Assembly (NCBI GenBank): GCA_003576705.1
Contig: QOZS01000024.1
Span: forward strand, 1-64,000
Length of the DNA stretch: 64,000 nt
Reading direction: 5' to 3'
Source of the DNA: Desertibaculum subflavum
GTDB lineage: Bacteria > Pseudomonadota > Alphaproteobacteria > Ferrovibrionales > Ferrovibrionaceae
The translations under genes were made by a program, and so were the position numbers. The notes under the pieces are model-generated. The model was not told the DNA's origin. It was given only the letters and a program-made list of their open reading frames with translations, and did not search any database. Shown here one piece after another: positions 1 through 10,500 of this stretch. Every line of letters starts with the position of its first letter. Within the stretch, counting starts at the first letter, position 1.

Positions 1-7
1 CCATTCC

Positions 8-95
8 GTCGTGGCCGGGCTTGACCCGGCCACCCACGCGGCAGCCGCAGCGCCGCGGAGAGCCGCGGATGGCCGGGTCAAGCCCGGGCAAGACG
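8..95 (+). repeat. Palindromic intergenic repeat, copy 1
   Basis: An 88 bp element whose two ends carry the inverted motif GGCCGGGCTTGACCCGGCC and its complement with a GCAGCCGCAG-type centre. Near-identical copies lie at 177-264 and, in inverse orientation, at 51300-51387. It can fold into a long hairpin. Translated, it gives the familiar spurious peptide type MAGLDPATH, so reading frames through it are not genes. Elements of this look are common between genes in GC-rich alphaproteobacteria. Confidence 0.85.
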
Positions 96-104
96 AGTTG
101 ATGG

Positions 105-168
105 GAACAGACGCGCCGCGGAACAGACACGCCGCGGAACAGACACGCCGCGGAACAGACGCGCCGGC
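105..168 (+). repeat. 16 bp tandem repeat, cluster 1
   Basis: Four units of GAACAGACGCGCCGCG (units 2 and 3 read ACAC instead of ACGC; the last unit ends GGC) run head to tail directly after palindromic copy 1. The same unit recurs at 272-303 after copy 2. Confidence 0.85.
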
Positions 169-176
169 CTCTTCCC

Positions 177-264
177 GTAGTGGCCGGGCTTGACCCGGCT
201 ACCCACGTAGCAGCCGCAGCTCCACGGAGAGCCGTGGATGCCCGGGTCAAGCCCGGGCAAGACG
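177..264 (+). repeat. Palindromic intergenic repeat, copy 2
   Basis: An 88 bp element of the same length and orientation as copy 1, differing at scattered positions that mostly keep the stem paired. It is again followed by 16 bp units, so palindrome plus units appears duplicated as one composite block. Confidence 0.85.
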
Positions 265-271
265 AAGTAGG

Positions 272-303
272 GAACAGAAGCGCCGCGGAACAGACGCGCC
301 GCG
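272..303 (+). repeat. 16 bp tandem repeat, cluster 2
   Basis: Two units of the same 16-mer seen at 105-168 (first unit has AAGC in place of ACGC), directly after palindromic copy 2 and abutting the end of the small reading frame at 305. Confidence 0.8.
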
Positions 304-304
304 C

Positions 305-478
305 TCAGTCGCCCGGCTGGTCCTGGCCCTCGCGCTTGCCCTCGGCCTCGTCGGCTTGGCGGTCCAGGCCCGCGGCCATGTCGAGCGCGGAATGCCGCAT
401 ATCCCGGCGGCTCATGATGCCGGCCGCGGCGCGGGCGCTGTCGGCCTGGCGCCTCAGGCGGTCCGATGCATGGGACAT
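305..478 (-). CDS. Possible small hypothetical protein (57 aa)
   Basis: This 57-codon frame starts at ATG 478 and ends at TGA 305-307. The peptide is charged, alanine- and arginine-rich, with many Asp, Glu and Gln near the C-terminus (ends QDQPGD), and has no signal peptide or membrane segment. It resembles the short helical, soluble hypothetical proteins often found beside longer genes in this class, and it fills the gap between the repeats and the next gene on the same strand. There is no clear ribosome binding site. I do not recognise a family; it may be non-coding. Confidence 0.35.
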   Translation of the reverse strand: MSHASDRLRRQADSARAAAGIMSRRDMRHSALDMAAGLDRQADEAEGKREGQDQPGD

Positions 479-556
479 GATCTCAACTCGTTGAAATGCC
501 TCACACCGCCAAAGAAATGCGGCAGCGCGGCAAGGGTTCCAAGCTTGGCCGGCGCG

Positions 557-1309
557 TCAGATCACGATTTCCCGCGCCACCCCCCGGCAATCCATCTCGT
601 ATTCCAGCTCGACGACCGGCGGCCGGGCGAAATGCCAGGTCAGCCCCCCGGACGCCGCCCCGCGGGCGACGATCTCTCCGGCCAGAAAAGGGTGCAGGTC
701 GTGCACGGTATAGGCCTGGGTCTCCGTCACATCGGCCCAGCCCTTGCCCAGCGCGCCGAGCCTGCGCTCCATCTCGCTTAAGACCCAGCGCGCCTTGGTC
801 TTCAGCCCGGCCGGGCTGATGTCGCCGCGCGCGGTGATGTGGTCGCGGTAATTGGCGTGGCCCTCCGGCGCCTCGCCGGAGCCGGCGACGACGAAATCCT
901 CCGGCCCTTTCCGGGTGGCCGGCACCGTATAGGTGAAGGCGTAGAAGGCGGGCTCGGCCGGCTTGTCGATCTCCGGGCAGACATTGCTGCGCGCCACCGG
1001 GTTGACGCCGTCGCGGAAGATCTTCCACTCGGTCAAGGTGCCGACATAGAGCCGGTTGAAGGCGACGAAGCCCTCCTCGGTGAAGGGTGCGGGGGAGCGC
1101 AGCTCGCAGGCGGCGAAGGCGGTCTTCGGCCGGCCGAGGCCTTCCAGATGCGCGGCGATGGCGCGGAAGCCCTCGGCGACGGCAACGGGCTTGCGGAACC
1201 GCGCCCGCTCCAGCCCGAAGCCGGGCAGGGCGGCCACGCCGGCGGAGTAGGGGAAGACGCCCTTGACGAAGCGGTAGTTGCCGTCCGCGAAACTCAACAC
1301 CTCGGCCAT
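557..1309 (-). CDS. Conserved hypothetical protein, possible CnbZ-type aminomuconate deaminase
   Basis: A 250-residue soluble protein, start ATG 1309 preceded by GAGGGACAGC as ribosome binding site. Conserved-looking blocks are GVFPYSAGVAALPGF near residue 18, CELRSPAPFTEEGF near residue 68, NPVARSNVCPEI near 103 and HANYRDHI near 150. From memory the pattern resembles proteins annotated as 2-amino-5-chloromuconate deaminase CnbZ, a name that spread from a nitrobenzene degrader and probably does not describe the role here. No aromatic-degradation genes are nearby. It is divergent from lolA across an ~80 bp gap. The coding frame is firm; the function is a weak guess. Confidence 0.75.
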   Translation of the reverse strand: MAEVLSFADGNYRFVKGVFPYSAGVAALPGFGLERARFRKPVAVAEGFRAIAAHLEGLGRPKTAFAACELRSPAPFTEEGFVAFNRLYVGTLTEWKIFRDGVNPVARSNVCPEIDKPAEPAFYAFTYTVPATRKGPEDFVVAGSGEAPEGHANYRDHITARGDISPAGLKTKARWVLSEMERRLGALGKGWADVTETQAYTVHDLHPFLAGEIVARGAASGGLTWHFARPPVVELEYEMDCRGVAREIVI

Positions 1310-1399
1310 GCTGTCCCTCGCCCTCTCGTGAAGCCGATTTCATGCTTCGGCCCCGATCTTGCCATTGTCGCCACCCATGAGTAGTGCCAAGTGACAGCC

Positions 1400-2026
1400 A
1401 TGATGAGCCCCATGCGCCGCCTTCTCGCCGCCCTTGCCGTCACCGCCGCCCTCGCCGCGCCCGCGGCCGCGGTGCCGCTCACGGAACAAGACAAGGCCGA
1501 CATCGCCCGCGTCGAGGCCTATCTCAACGGCTTCCGCTCGCTCGAATCCAAGTTCGTGCAGATCGCGCATGACGGCGGCATGGCCGAGGGCACCGTCTAT
1601 ATGGAGCGGCCGAACCGCATCCGGGTCGATTACGCGCCGCCGGTGCCGGTGCTGATGGTGGGCTCCGGCTCCTGGATCACCTTCTACGACAAGGAGCTGA
1701 AGCAGGCGAACCGCGTGCCGCTCGATTCCAATCCCTTGTCGGTGCTGCTGGCCAAGGAGGTCCGCCTCGCCGATCCGGTCGAGGTGACGCGCATCACCCG
1801 CGAGGCGCAGACCCTGCAGATCACCGTGCGCGACAAGAAGAACCCGCAGGAGGGCGAGCTCACCATGGTGTTCGCCGACAAGCCCCTGCAATTCCGCAAA
1901 TGGGTGGTCAAGGACCGGGCCGGGCAGGAGACCACAGTGGCGCTGGCCGACGCGCATTTCGACGTAGCGCTCGACCCTAAGCTCTTCACCCATGCCCGCG
2001 AGCTCGAGGATCTCCGCATCAAGTGA
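1400..2026 (+). CDS. lolA: Outer-membrane lipoprotein carrier protein LolA
   Basis: LolA is the periplasmic chaperone that takes lipoproteins from the LolCDE transporter and carries them to the outer membrane. The protein begins with a signal peptide (MRRLLAALAVTAALAAPAAA), then shows LolA-family signatures: an early helix with FRSLESKFVQ, the GTVYMERPNRIRVDY strand pair, and SGSWITFYDKELKQ. Length about 208 aa matches the family. The start is ambiguous: GTG 1391 and ATGs 1400, 1403 and 1412 are all in frame and none has a strong ribosome binding site; any gives an intact signal sequence. It precedes the polyamine operon by ~80 bp and need not be part of it. Confidence 0.9.
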   Translation: MMSPMRRLLAALAVTAALAAPAAAVPLTEQDKADIARVEAYLNGFRSLESKFVQIAHDGGMAEGTVYMERPNRIRVDYAPPVPVLMVGSGSWITFYDKELKQANRVPLDSNPLSVLLAKEVRLADPVEVTRITREAQTLQITVRDKKNPQEGELTMVFADKPLQFRKWVVKDRAGQETTVALADAHFDVALDPKLFTHARELEDLRIK

Positions 2027-2107
2027 GAAGCGGCGGCGATTGACAAGCCGCCCGGGTGTGCGAAATCTCGGCCGGAGCCCATGTCTGCCCAGGGGGACCG
2101 GCCCGAT

Positions 2108-3196
2108 ATGAAGCTGCGTTTCGGCCTCGCCGTGCTCGCCGCCATCGCCCTCGCGCTGCCCGTGGCGGCCGAGGACAAGGTGGTCCACGTCTATAACTGG
2201 TCGGATTACATCGACAAGGACGTGCTGGCGGACTTCACCAAGGAGACCGGCATCAAGGTGGTCTACGACACCTACGATTCGAACGAGGTGCTGGAGACCA
2301 AGCTGATGGCCGGCAAGACCGGCTACGACGTCGTCGCGCCGACCTCCTACGCGCTGGCGCGCCAGATCCAGGCCGGCGTGCACCGCAAGCTCGACAAGGC
2401 CAAGCTGCCGAACCTCAAGCACATGTCGCCGGTGATCGCCGAGCGCATGGCGCGCTACGACCCCGGCAACGCCCACGCCGTGGTCTATATGTGGGGCACC
2501 ACCGGCATCGGCTACAACGCGAAGAAGATCGCCGAGCGGATGCCGGACGCGCCGACCGGTTCGCTCCGCATGCTGTTCGATCCGAACGTGGTGAAGCGCT
2601 TCGCCGATTGCGGGGTCAACGTGCTGGACGATGCGGCCGAGCTCTTCCCGGCGGCGCTGAAATATCTCGGCCTCGATCCCGACAGCAAGCAGATGGCCGA
2701 TCTGGAGAAGGCCGAGAAGGCCCTGATGGCGATCCGGCCCTATATCCGCAAGTTCCATTCCAGCCAGTACATCGAGGACCTGGCGAACGGCGATACCTGC
2801 CTCGCCTTCGGCTGGTCGGGCGACATCCTGCAGGCCAAAGCCCGCGCGGCGGAGGCGAAGTCGGGCGTCGAGATCGTTTACAAGATCCCGCGCGAGGGCG
2901 CGCAGATGTGGTTCGACAGTTTCGCGATTCCTGCGGACGCGCCGCATCCCGACGCCGCGCATGCCTTCATCGACTACATGATGCGGCCGGAGGTGATCGC
3001 CCGCTGCACCAACGCCGTCTCCTACCCGAACGGCAACAAGGACGCCGACAGGTTCGTCGAGGCCGCGATCAAGCAGGACCCGGAGATCTATCCGCCGCCG
3101 GCGCGGATCGCGACGCTCTTCACCATCTCACCCTACGCCCAGCGCCAGCAGACCCAGCTCAACCGCATGTGGACGCGGATCAAGGCCGGGCAGTGA
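2108..3196 (+). CDS. potF: Putrescine/spermidine ABC transporter, periplasmic binding protein
   Basis: Periplasmic solute-binding protein of a polyamine importer. It has a signal peptide (residues 1-20, ending PVAAE) and the PotD/PotF hallmark HVYNWSDYIDKDVLADF just after it, then ETGIKVVYDTYDSNEVLETKL and YDVVAPTSYALARQIQAG. Length 362 aa is typical. An upstream in-frame ATG (2081) would add nine polar residues before the signal peptide, so 2108 is preferred. It is the first gene of a four-gene operon: the ATPase GTG lies one base after its stop. The exact ligand (putrescine versus spermidine) cannot be read from the sequence. Confidence 0.93.
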   Translation: MKLRFGLAVLAAIALALPVAAEDKVVHVYNWSDYIDKDVLADFTKETGIKVVYDTYDSNEVLETKLMAGKTGYDVVAPTSYALARQIQAGVHRKLDKAKLPNLKHMSPVIAERMARYDPGNAHAVVYMWGTTGIGYNAKKIAERMPDAPTGSLRMLFDPNVVKRFADCGVNVLDDAAELFPAALKYLGLDPDSKQMADLEKAEKALMAIRPYIRKFHSSQYIEDLANGDTCLAFGWSGDILQAKARAAEAKSGVEIVYKIPREGAQMWFDSFAIPADAPHPDAAHAFIDYMMRPEVIARCTNAVSYPNGNKDADRFVEAAIKQDPEIYPPPARIATLFTISPYAQRQQTQLNRMWTRIKAGQ

Positions 3197-3197
3197 G

Positions 3198-4244
3198 GTG
3201 ACCGCCCATGTGGAGCTGGCGGGCGTCACCAAGCGCTATGGCCGGGTGACGGCGGTCGATCGCGTCGACCTGCAGATCCCCAAGGGCGAGTTCTTCGCCC
3301 TGCTCGGCCCCTCGGGCTCGGGCAAGACCACCTTGCTCCGCCTGCTCGCCGGCTTCGAGCTGCCGGACGAGGGCCGGGTGGTGATCGCCGGCCGCGACGT
3401 GGCGCAGGTGCCGCCCTATCACCGGCCGGTCAACATGGTGTTCCAAGCCTATGCGCTGTTCCCGCATCTCTCGGTGGCGCGGAACGTCGCCTTCGGCCTG
3501 GAGATGGAGCGCGTGGGCAAGTCCGAGATCCAGGCCCGCGTCGCCGAGGCCCTGGCGCAGGTGGAGCTGTCGGGCTTCGAGGACAGGAAGCCCGACCAGC
3601 TCTCCGGCGGCCAGCGCCAGCGCGTCGCCATCGCCCGCGCCATCGTCAAGCGGCCGGAGCTGCTGCTGCTCGACGAGCCGCTCGCCGCGCTCGACCGGCG
3701 CCTGCGGGAGAAGACCCGGGCCGAGCTGCGGGCCTTGCAGCAGCGCCTCGGCCTCACCTTCGTCATGGTGACGCACGACCAGGACGAGGCGCTGGCGCTG
3801 GCCACCCGCATCGCCGTGCTGGACCGCGGCCGCATCGTCCAGGTCGGCACGCCGGCCGAGCTTTACGAGCGCCCGGCCAGCCGCTTCGTCGCCGAGTTCC
3901 TCGGCGATTGCAACCTGCTGGAGGCGGCCATCGTCGAGCCGGGCGTGGCCGCGCTTCCCGGCGGTGCCCGCCTGCATTTCGCCGGCGACGCGGCGCCGGG
4001 CAGCCGCGTCACCCTGGCGATCCGGCCGGAGAAGATCGCCATCGGCGCCGATGGCCGCAACACCGCGGTCGGTACGATCGAGGCGGTCGAGTATCTCGGC
4101 GATATCAGCCACCTGCAGGTCCGCCTGCCGGACGGCACCGCGCTCGAGGTGACCCGGGTCAACGGCGCCGGCCCGCCGCTCGTGGCCGGCGACCGGCTGA
4201 TGCTGACCATTCCGCTCGAGGCCATCACCGTGCTGCCGGCATGA
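3198..4244 (+). CDS. potG: Polyamine ABC transporter ATP-binding protein
   Basis: ATPase subunit that powers polyamine uptake. It shows Walker A (GPSGSGKTT, about residues 36-44), Q-loop VFQAYALFPHL, signature LSGGQRQR, Walker B LLLLDEPL followed by AALD, and the H-loop VTHDQDEA, with a C-terminal TOBE-type regulatory region (RPEKIAIG). At 348 aa it fits PotA/PotG. The start is GTG, one base after the potF stop, and its stop overlaps the next start as ATGA, so translation is probably coupled. Confidence 0.93.
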   Translation: MTAHVELAGVTKRYGRVTAVDRVDLQIPKGEFFALLGPSGSGKTTLLRLLAGFELPDEGRVVIAGRDVAQVPPYHRPVNMVFQAYALFPHLSVARNVAFGLEMERVGKSEIQARVAEALAQVELSGFEDRKPDQLSGGQRQRVAIARAIVKRPELLLLDEPLAALDRRLREKTRAELRALQQRLGLTFVMVTHDQDEALALATRIAVLDRGRIVQVGTPAELYERPASRFVAEFLGDCNLLEAAIVEPGVAALPGGARLHFAGDAAPGSRVTLAIRPEKIAIGADGRNTAVGTIEAVEYLGDISHLQVRLPDGTALEVTRVNGAGPPLVAGDRLMLTIPLEAITVLPA

Positions 4245-5128
4245 GCGCGAACTGGGGCCTGCGCCTCGCCGTGCTGCTGCCGGCGCTCTGGCTCGTGCTG
4301 TTCGTCGCCTGGCCGCTCCTGATCGTGGCGGAGATCAGCTTCTCCGAGGTCGTCTCCGCCATCCCGCCTTACCTGCCCGTGTTCGGCTGGAGCGAGAGCG
4401 GGCCGAGCGTCAGCGGCAATGTCGAGAACTACCGCCTTCTCGCCTCCGACGCGCTCTACACCGCCTCGCTCTTGACCAGCCTCCGCATCGCCGCCGTCGC
4501 GACCGCGCTCACCTTGCTGATCGGCCTTCCCATCGCGCATGGCATCGCGCGGGCTGAGCCGCGCTTCCGCGGCGCGCTGCTGCTGCTGGTCATCCTGCCG
4601 TTCTGGACCTCGTTCCTGATCCGCGTCTATGCCTGGATCGGCATCCTGAAGAACGAAGGCCTGCTGAACGAGCTGCTGCTGGCGCTCGGCCTGATCGACC
4701 AGCCGCTGACCATCCTCACCACCGAATGGGCGATCCATCTCGGCATCGTCTACGCCTATCTGCCGTTCATGGTGCTGCCGCTCTACGTGGCGATCGAGCG
4801 CATCGATCCCGCGCTACGCGAGGCCGCGGCCGATCTCGGCGCCCGCGGCACCGCCACCTTCTTCCGCATCACGCTGCCGCTGGCCCGGCCCGGCATTGCG
4901 GCGGGCTGCCTGCTGGTCTTCATCCCGGCGATGGGCGAGTTCGTCATCCCCGATCTGCTCGGCGGGCCGAACACGCTGATGATCGGCAAGACGCTCTGGG
5001 TCGAGTTCTTCGCCAACCGCGACTGGCCGGTCGCCGCGGCGCTCGCGGTCGTGCTGCTGGTCCTGGTGCTGGTCGGCATCGCCGCGCTCGACCGCGCGCA
5101 GCGCCGCGCCGGCGAGGGCCTGGCCTGA
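4241..5128 (+). CDS. potH: Polyamine ABC transporter permease 1
   Basis: Inner-membrane permease of the BPD_transp_1 family. It has about six hydrophobic segments and the cytoplasmic EAA-type loop EAAADLGARGTATFFRITLP that contacts the ATPase. The ATG overlaps the stop of the ATPase gene by four bases, and its own TGA overlaps the next ATG (TGATG). Length 295 aa. The N-terminus WPLLIVAEISFSEV and the loop EYLPFM-like region match PotB/PotH rather than PotC/PotI. Confidence 0.92.
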   Translation: MSANWGLRLAVLLPALWLVLFVAWPLLIVAEISFSEVVSAIPPYLPVFGWSESGPSVSGNVENYRLLASDALYTASLLTSLRIAAVATALTLLIGLPIAHGIARAEPRFRGALLLLVILPFWTSFLIRVYAWIGILKNEGLLNELLLALGLIDQPLTILTTEWAIHLGIVYAYLPFMVLPLYVAIERIDPALREAAADLGARGTATFFRITLPLARPGIAAGCLLVFIPAMGEFVIPDLLGGPNTLMIGKTLWVEFFANRDWPVAAALAVVLLVLVLVGIAALDRAQRRAGEGLA

Positions 5129-5907
5129 TGCGGCGCGGCAACAGTCTGTTCGGCGTCACCGTGCTGACCGCCGGCTTCGCCTTCCTCTACCTGCCGATCG
5201 TCCTGCTGGTCATCGGCTCGTTCAACGCCGGCCGCCAGGTCAATGTCTGGGCCGGCTGGTCGGCGCGCTGGTATGGCGAAGCGCTGCGGAACGAACAGCT
5301 CGTCGCCTCCATCTGGGTCAGCCTGCAGGTCGCGCTCGCCGCGGCGACGCTGGCGACCGTCGTCGGCACGATCGGCGCCTTCGTGCTGACCCGGCTGCCG
5401 CGCTTCCGCGGCCGGGCGCTGTTCCGGATCGGCTTCCTCACGCCGCTGGTGCTGCCCGAGGTGATCCTCGGCCTGGCGCTGCTGCTGCTCTTCGTGCGGC
5501 TCGATCTCGACCGCGGCATCGGTACGGTGATCCTGGCGCATGCGACCTTCGGCGCCGCCTTCGTCGCTGTGGTGGTGTCGAGCCGGCTCGCCAGCTTCGA
5601 TCCGGCGCTGGAAGAGGCGGCGATGGATCTCGGCGCCACGCCGATGCGCGCCTTCCTCCGGGTGACCTTGCCGGTGATCGCGCCCGCGGTGCTGGCCGGC
5701 TGGCTGCTTGCCTTCACGCTGTCGCTGGACGACCTGGTGATCGCGTCCTTCGCCAGCGGGCCCGGCGCCACCACCTTGCCGATGCGGATCTACAGCCAGG
5801 TCCGCCTCGGTGTCAGCCCGGAGATTAACGCCATATCAACCATGATGATCGCGGCGGTGACCGTCGCCGTGATCGGCGCGAGCCTGGCGGCCAAGCGGCG
5901 CCGCTGA
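5128..5907 (+). CDS. potI: Polyamine ABC transporter permease 2
   Basis: Second permease of the importer, 259 aa, with about six membrane segments and the EAA loop EEAAMDLGATPMRAFLRVTL. The motif SLDDLVIASFASGPG is typical of PotC/PotI. The ATG overlaps the TGA of potH. It is the last gene of the operon; no clear intrinsic terminator follows before the histidine kinase 75 bp downstream, so some read-through is possible. Confidence 0.92.
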   Translation: MRRGNSLFGVTVLTAGFAFLYLPIVLLVIGSFNAGRQVNVWAGWSARWYGEALRNEQLVASIWVSLQVALAAATLATVVGTIGAFVLTRLPRFRGRALFRIGFLTPLVLPEVILGLALLLLFVRLDLDRGIGTVILAHATFGAAFVAVVVSSRLASFDPALEEAAMDLGATPMRAFLRVTLPVIAPAVLAGWLLAFTLSLDDLVIASFASGPGATTLPMRIYSQVRLGVSPEINAISTMMIAAVTVAVIGASLAAKRRR

Positions 5908-5982
5908 GCGGTCGCGCGCCGATTGCATCACTTCTGGCGTGAGGGCGGAATTTCGTTAGGGATTGCGCGCGATCCTGCCGCC

Positions 5983-7512
<1,530 letters not shown>

Positions 7513-7526
7513 CCTGCGCCCAGCGG

Positions 7527-10500
7527 CTACTCCGCTGCGGCCGCCGCCTGGTCGGAGAGCGGGTGCGCCAAGCGATGCACCATCTCCTTCGGGCAGACCT
7601 GCCAGAACCGGTCGCGCTCGCGCTCCCAGTCGGCGAGCAGGCTCTGGGCGAAGATCGAGCCGGTCTCGCGGGCATGCTCCGCGATCAGCTCGCGCAGCAC
7701 GCCGTCCCAGTGCGCCGAGGCGATGCGCTGGTAGACCACGCTCTCGTCGTTGATCAGCACCGGCAGCTCGTCCTCCGGGTCGTAGACATAGGCCATGCCG
7801 CCGGTCATGCCGGCGGCGAAGTTGTCGCCCACCGGGCCGAGGATCGCCGCTACGCCGCCGGTCATGTACTCGCAGCCATTGGCGCCGCAGCCTTCCACCA
7901 CGGTCAGCGCGCCGGAATTGCGCACCGCGAAGCGTTCGCCCGCCTGGCCGGCGGCGAACAGCTTGCCGCCGGTCGCGCCGTAGAGGACCGTGTTGCCGAT
8001 GATGGTATTGTCGCGCGCCACCAGCTTGGACGAGGCCATCGGACGCACCACGATGGTGGCGCCGGAGAGGCCCTTGCCGACATAGTCATTGGCATCGCCG
8101 CGCACTTCGAGCTTCATGCCCTGCACCGCGAAGGCGCCGAGCGACTGGCCGGCGGAGCCGCGTAGCCGGACGGTGACATGGCCTGGCTGCAGCCCGGTCA
8201 TGCCGAACTTCTGCGTGACCAGCGAGGCGAAGCGCGTGCCGATGGCCCGGTGCGTGTTCCGGATCGTGTAGGCGAGCTGCATCTTCTCGCCATGGGCGAA
8301 CAGCGCTTCGGCATCCTTGATCATCTGGGCGTCCAGCGTGTCCGGCACCTCGTTGCGGCCTTGGAGCGTGCAATGCCGCGCATTGTCGCCGGCATCGGCC
8401 ATGGTGAGCAGCGGGTTGAGGTCGAGGTCTTCCAGATGCGCGCTGCCGCGGCTCACCTGCTTCAGGAGGTCGGCGCGGCCGATCACCTCGTTCAGCGAGC
8501 GATAGCCGAGCGATGCCAGGATCTCGCGCACCTCCTCGGCGATGAAGCTGAACAGGTTGATCACCTTGTCCGGCGTGCCTTCGAACTTCTTGCGCAGATC
8601 CTCGCGTTGCGTGCAGATGCCGACCGGGCAGGTATTGGAATGGCACTGCCGGACCATGATGCAGCCCATGGCGATCAGCGCGGCGGTGCCGACGCCGAAT
8701 TCCTCGGCGCCCAGCATCGCCGCCACCACCACGTCGCGGCCGGTCTTGATGCCGCCATCGGTGCGCAGCAGCACGCGGTGGCGCAGCTTGTTCAAGGTCA
8801 GCACCTGGTTGACCTCGGAAAGGCCCATCTCCCAGGGGATGCCGGCATACTTGATCGAGGTCTGCGGGCTGGCGCCGGTGCCGCCGACATGACCTGAGAT
8901 CAGGATCACGTCGGCCTTCGCCTTGGCGACGCCGGCGGCGATGGTGCCGATGCCGCTCTCCGCCACCAGCTTCACGCAGACCTTGGCCTCCGGGTTGATC
9001 TGCTTCAGGTCGTAGATCAGCTGCGCCAGGTCCTCGATCGAATAAATGTCGTGATGCGGCGGCGGCGAGATCAGCATCACGCCGGGCGTGGCGTGGCGCA
9101 GCTTGGCGATCAGCTCGGTCACCTTGAAGCCGGGCAGCTGGCCGCCCTCGCCGGGCTTGGCGCCTTGCGCGACCTTGATCTCCAGCTCCTTGCAGTTGAC
9201 CAGGTATTCGGCGGTGACGCCGAAGCGGCCGGAGGCCACCTGCTTGATCGAGGAGTTCGCGTTGTCGCCGTTCGGGCGTGCCTTGAAGTTGGCCGAGCTC
9301 TCGCCGCCCTCGCCGGAATCCGACTTGGCGCCGATCCGGTTCATCGCGATGGTCAAGGTCTCGTGCGCCTCGGGGCCGAGGGCGCCGAGCGACATGCCGG
9401 GCGTGACGAAGCGCTTGCGCAGCTCGGTGATGCTCTCGACCTCCTCGACATCGATCGGGGCGCGATCCGGCCGGAAGTCGAGCAGCGAGCGGATCGACAC
9501 CATCGGGCCGTCGCGCAAGGCCTGGCTGTAGCGCTTGAACAGCGAGAAGCTCTCGGTGCCGACTGCCGTTTGCAGCATGTGGATCAGCTCGCCTTCCCAG
9601 GCATGCCGCTCGCCGCCGCGGCGGTACTTGTAGAGCCCGCCGATCGGCAGGACGTTCGATTCCTGCCAATAGGCGTTGCTGTGCAGCTCCAGCACCTTGG
9701 TCTGCAAGCCGGGCAGGCCGATGCCGGAGATGCGGCTGACCATGCCGGGGAACAGATCGGCGACCAGCGCGCGCGACAGGCCGACGGCCTCGAAGTTGTA
9801 GCCGCCGCGATAGGACGAGACGAGCGAGATGCCCATCTTCGACATCACCTTGAGCAGGCCCTGGTCGATCGATTCCTTGAACCGTGCCACGCATTCCTTC
9901 AGCGGCCGCTGGCCGAACAGGCCGCGGGCATGGCGATCGGCGATCGAGGCCTGGGCGAGATAGGCGTTCACCGTGGTCGCGCCGACGCCGATCAGCACGG
10001 CATAGGCATGCACGTCCAGGCAATCGGCCGCGCGCACGTTGAGCGAGGTGAAGGTGCGCAGCCCCTCCTGGACGAGATGCGAATGCACTGCGCCGGCGGC
10101 CAGGATCATCGGCATGCCGGCGCGCTCGTCGGAGACGTGCTCGTCGGTCAGGATCAGGTGGACATGGCCGCCGCGCACGGCGATCTCGGCCTCCTTGCGA
10201 ATCCGCGCGACCGCGCGCTTCAACGCCTCCGGCCCGCCCTCCACTTCGAAGGTGCAGTCGATCTCGGCCGCGCTCTCGCCCATGCGCTCGCGCAGGATCC
10301 GGTACTCGCCATTGGTCAGCACCGGACTCTCGAGCAGCAGGATGCGCATCTGGCTCGCATCCTCGTCCAGCACGTTGCCGAGATTACCGAGTCGGGTGCG
10401 CAGGCTCATGACGCGCCGCTCGCGTAGCGAGTCGATCGGAGGGTTGGTCACCTGGCTGAACTGCTGGCGGAAATAGTGGTGCAGGCCGCGATGGCGGTCC

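Noticed and set aside
11..260. Short frames beginning MAGLDPATH or MPGLDPG
   Set aside because: They are translations of the palindromic repeat, a known artefact of such elements, also seen at 51300-51387.
1340..2962. 540-codon minus-strand frame opposite lolA and potF
   Set aside because: Composition bias of the opposite strand only; no start signal and no domain, while the plus-strand genes have clear families.
5923..5982. Upstream TTG start for the histidine kinase
   Set aside because: It adds a non-hydrophobic tail before the membrane helix; ATG 5983 is a better fit.
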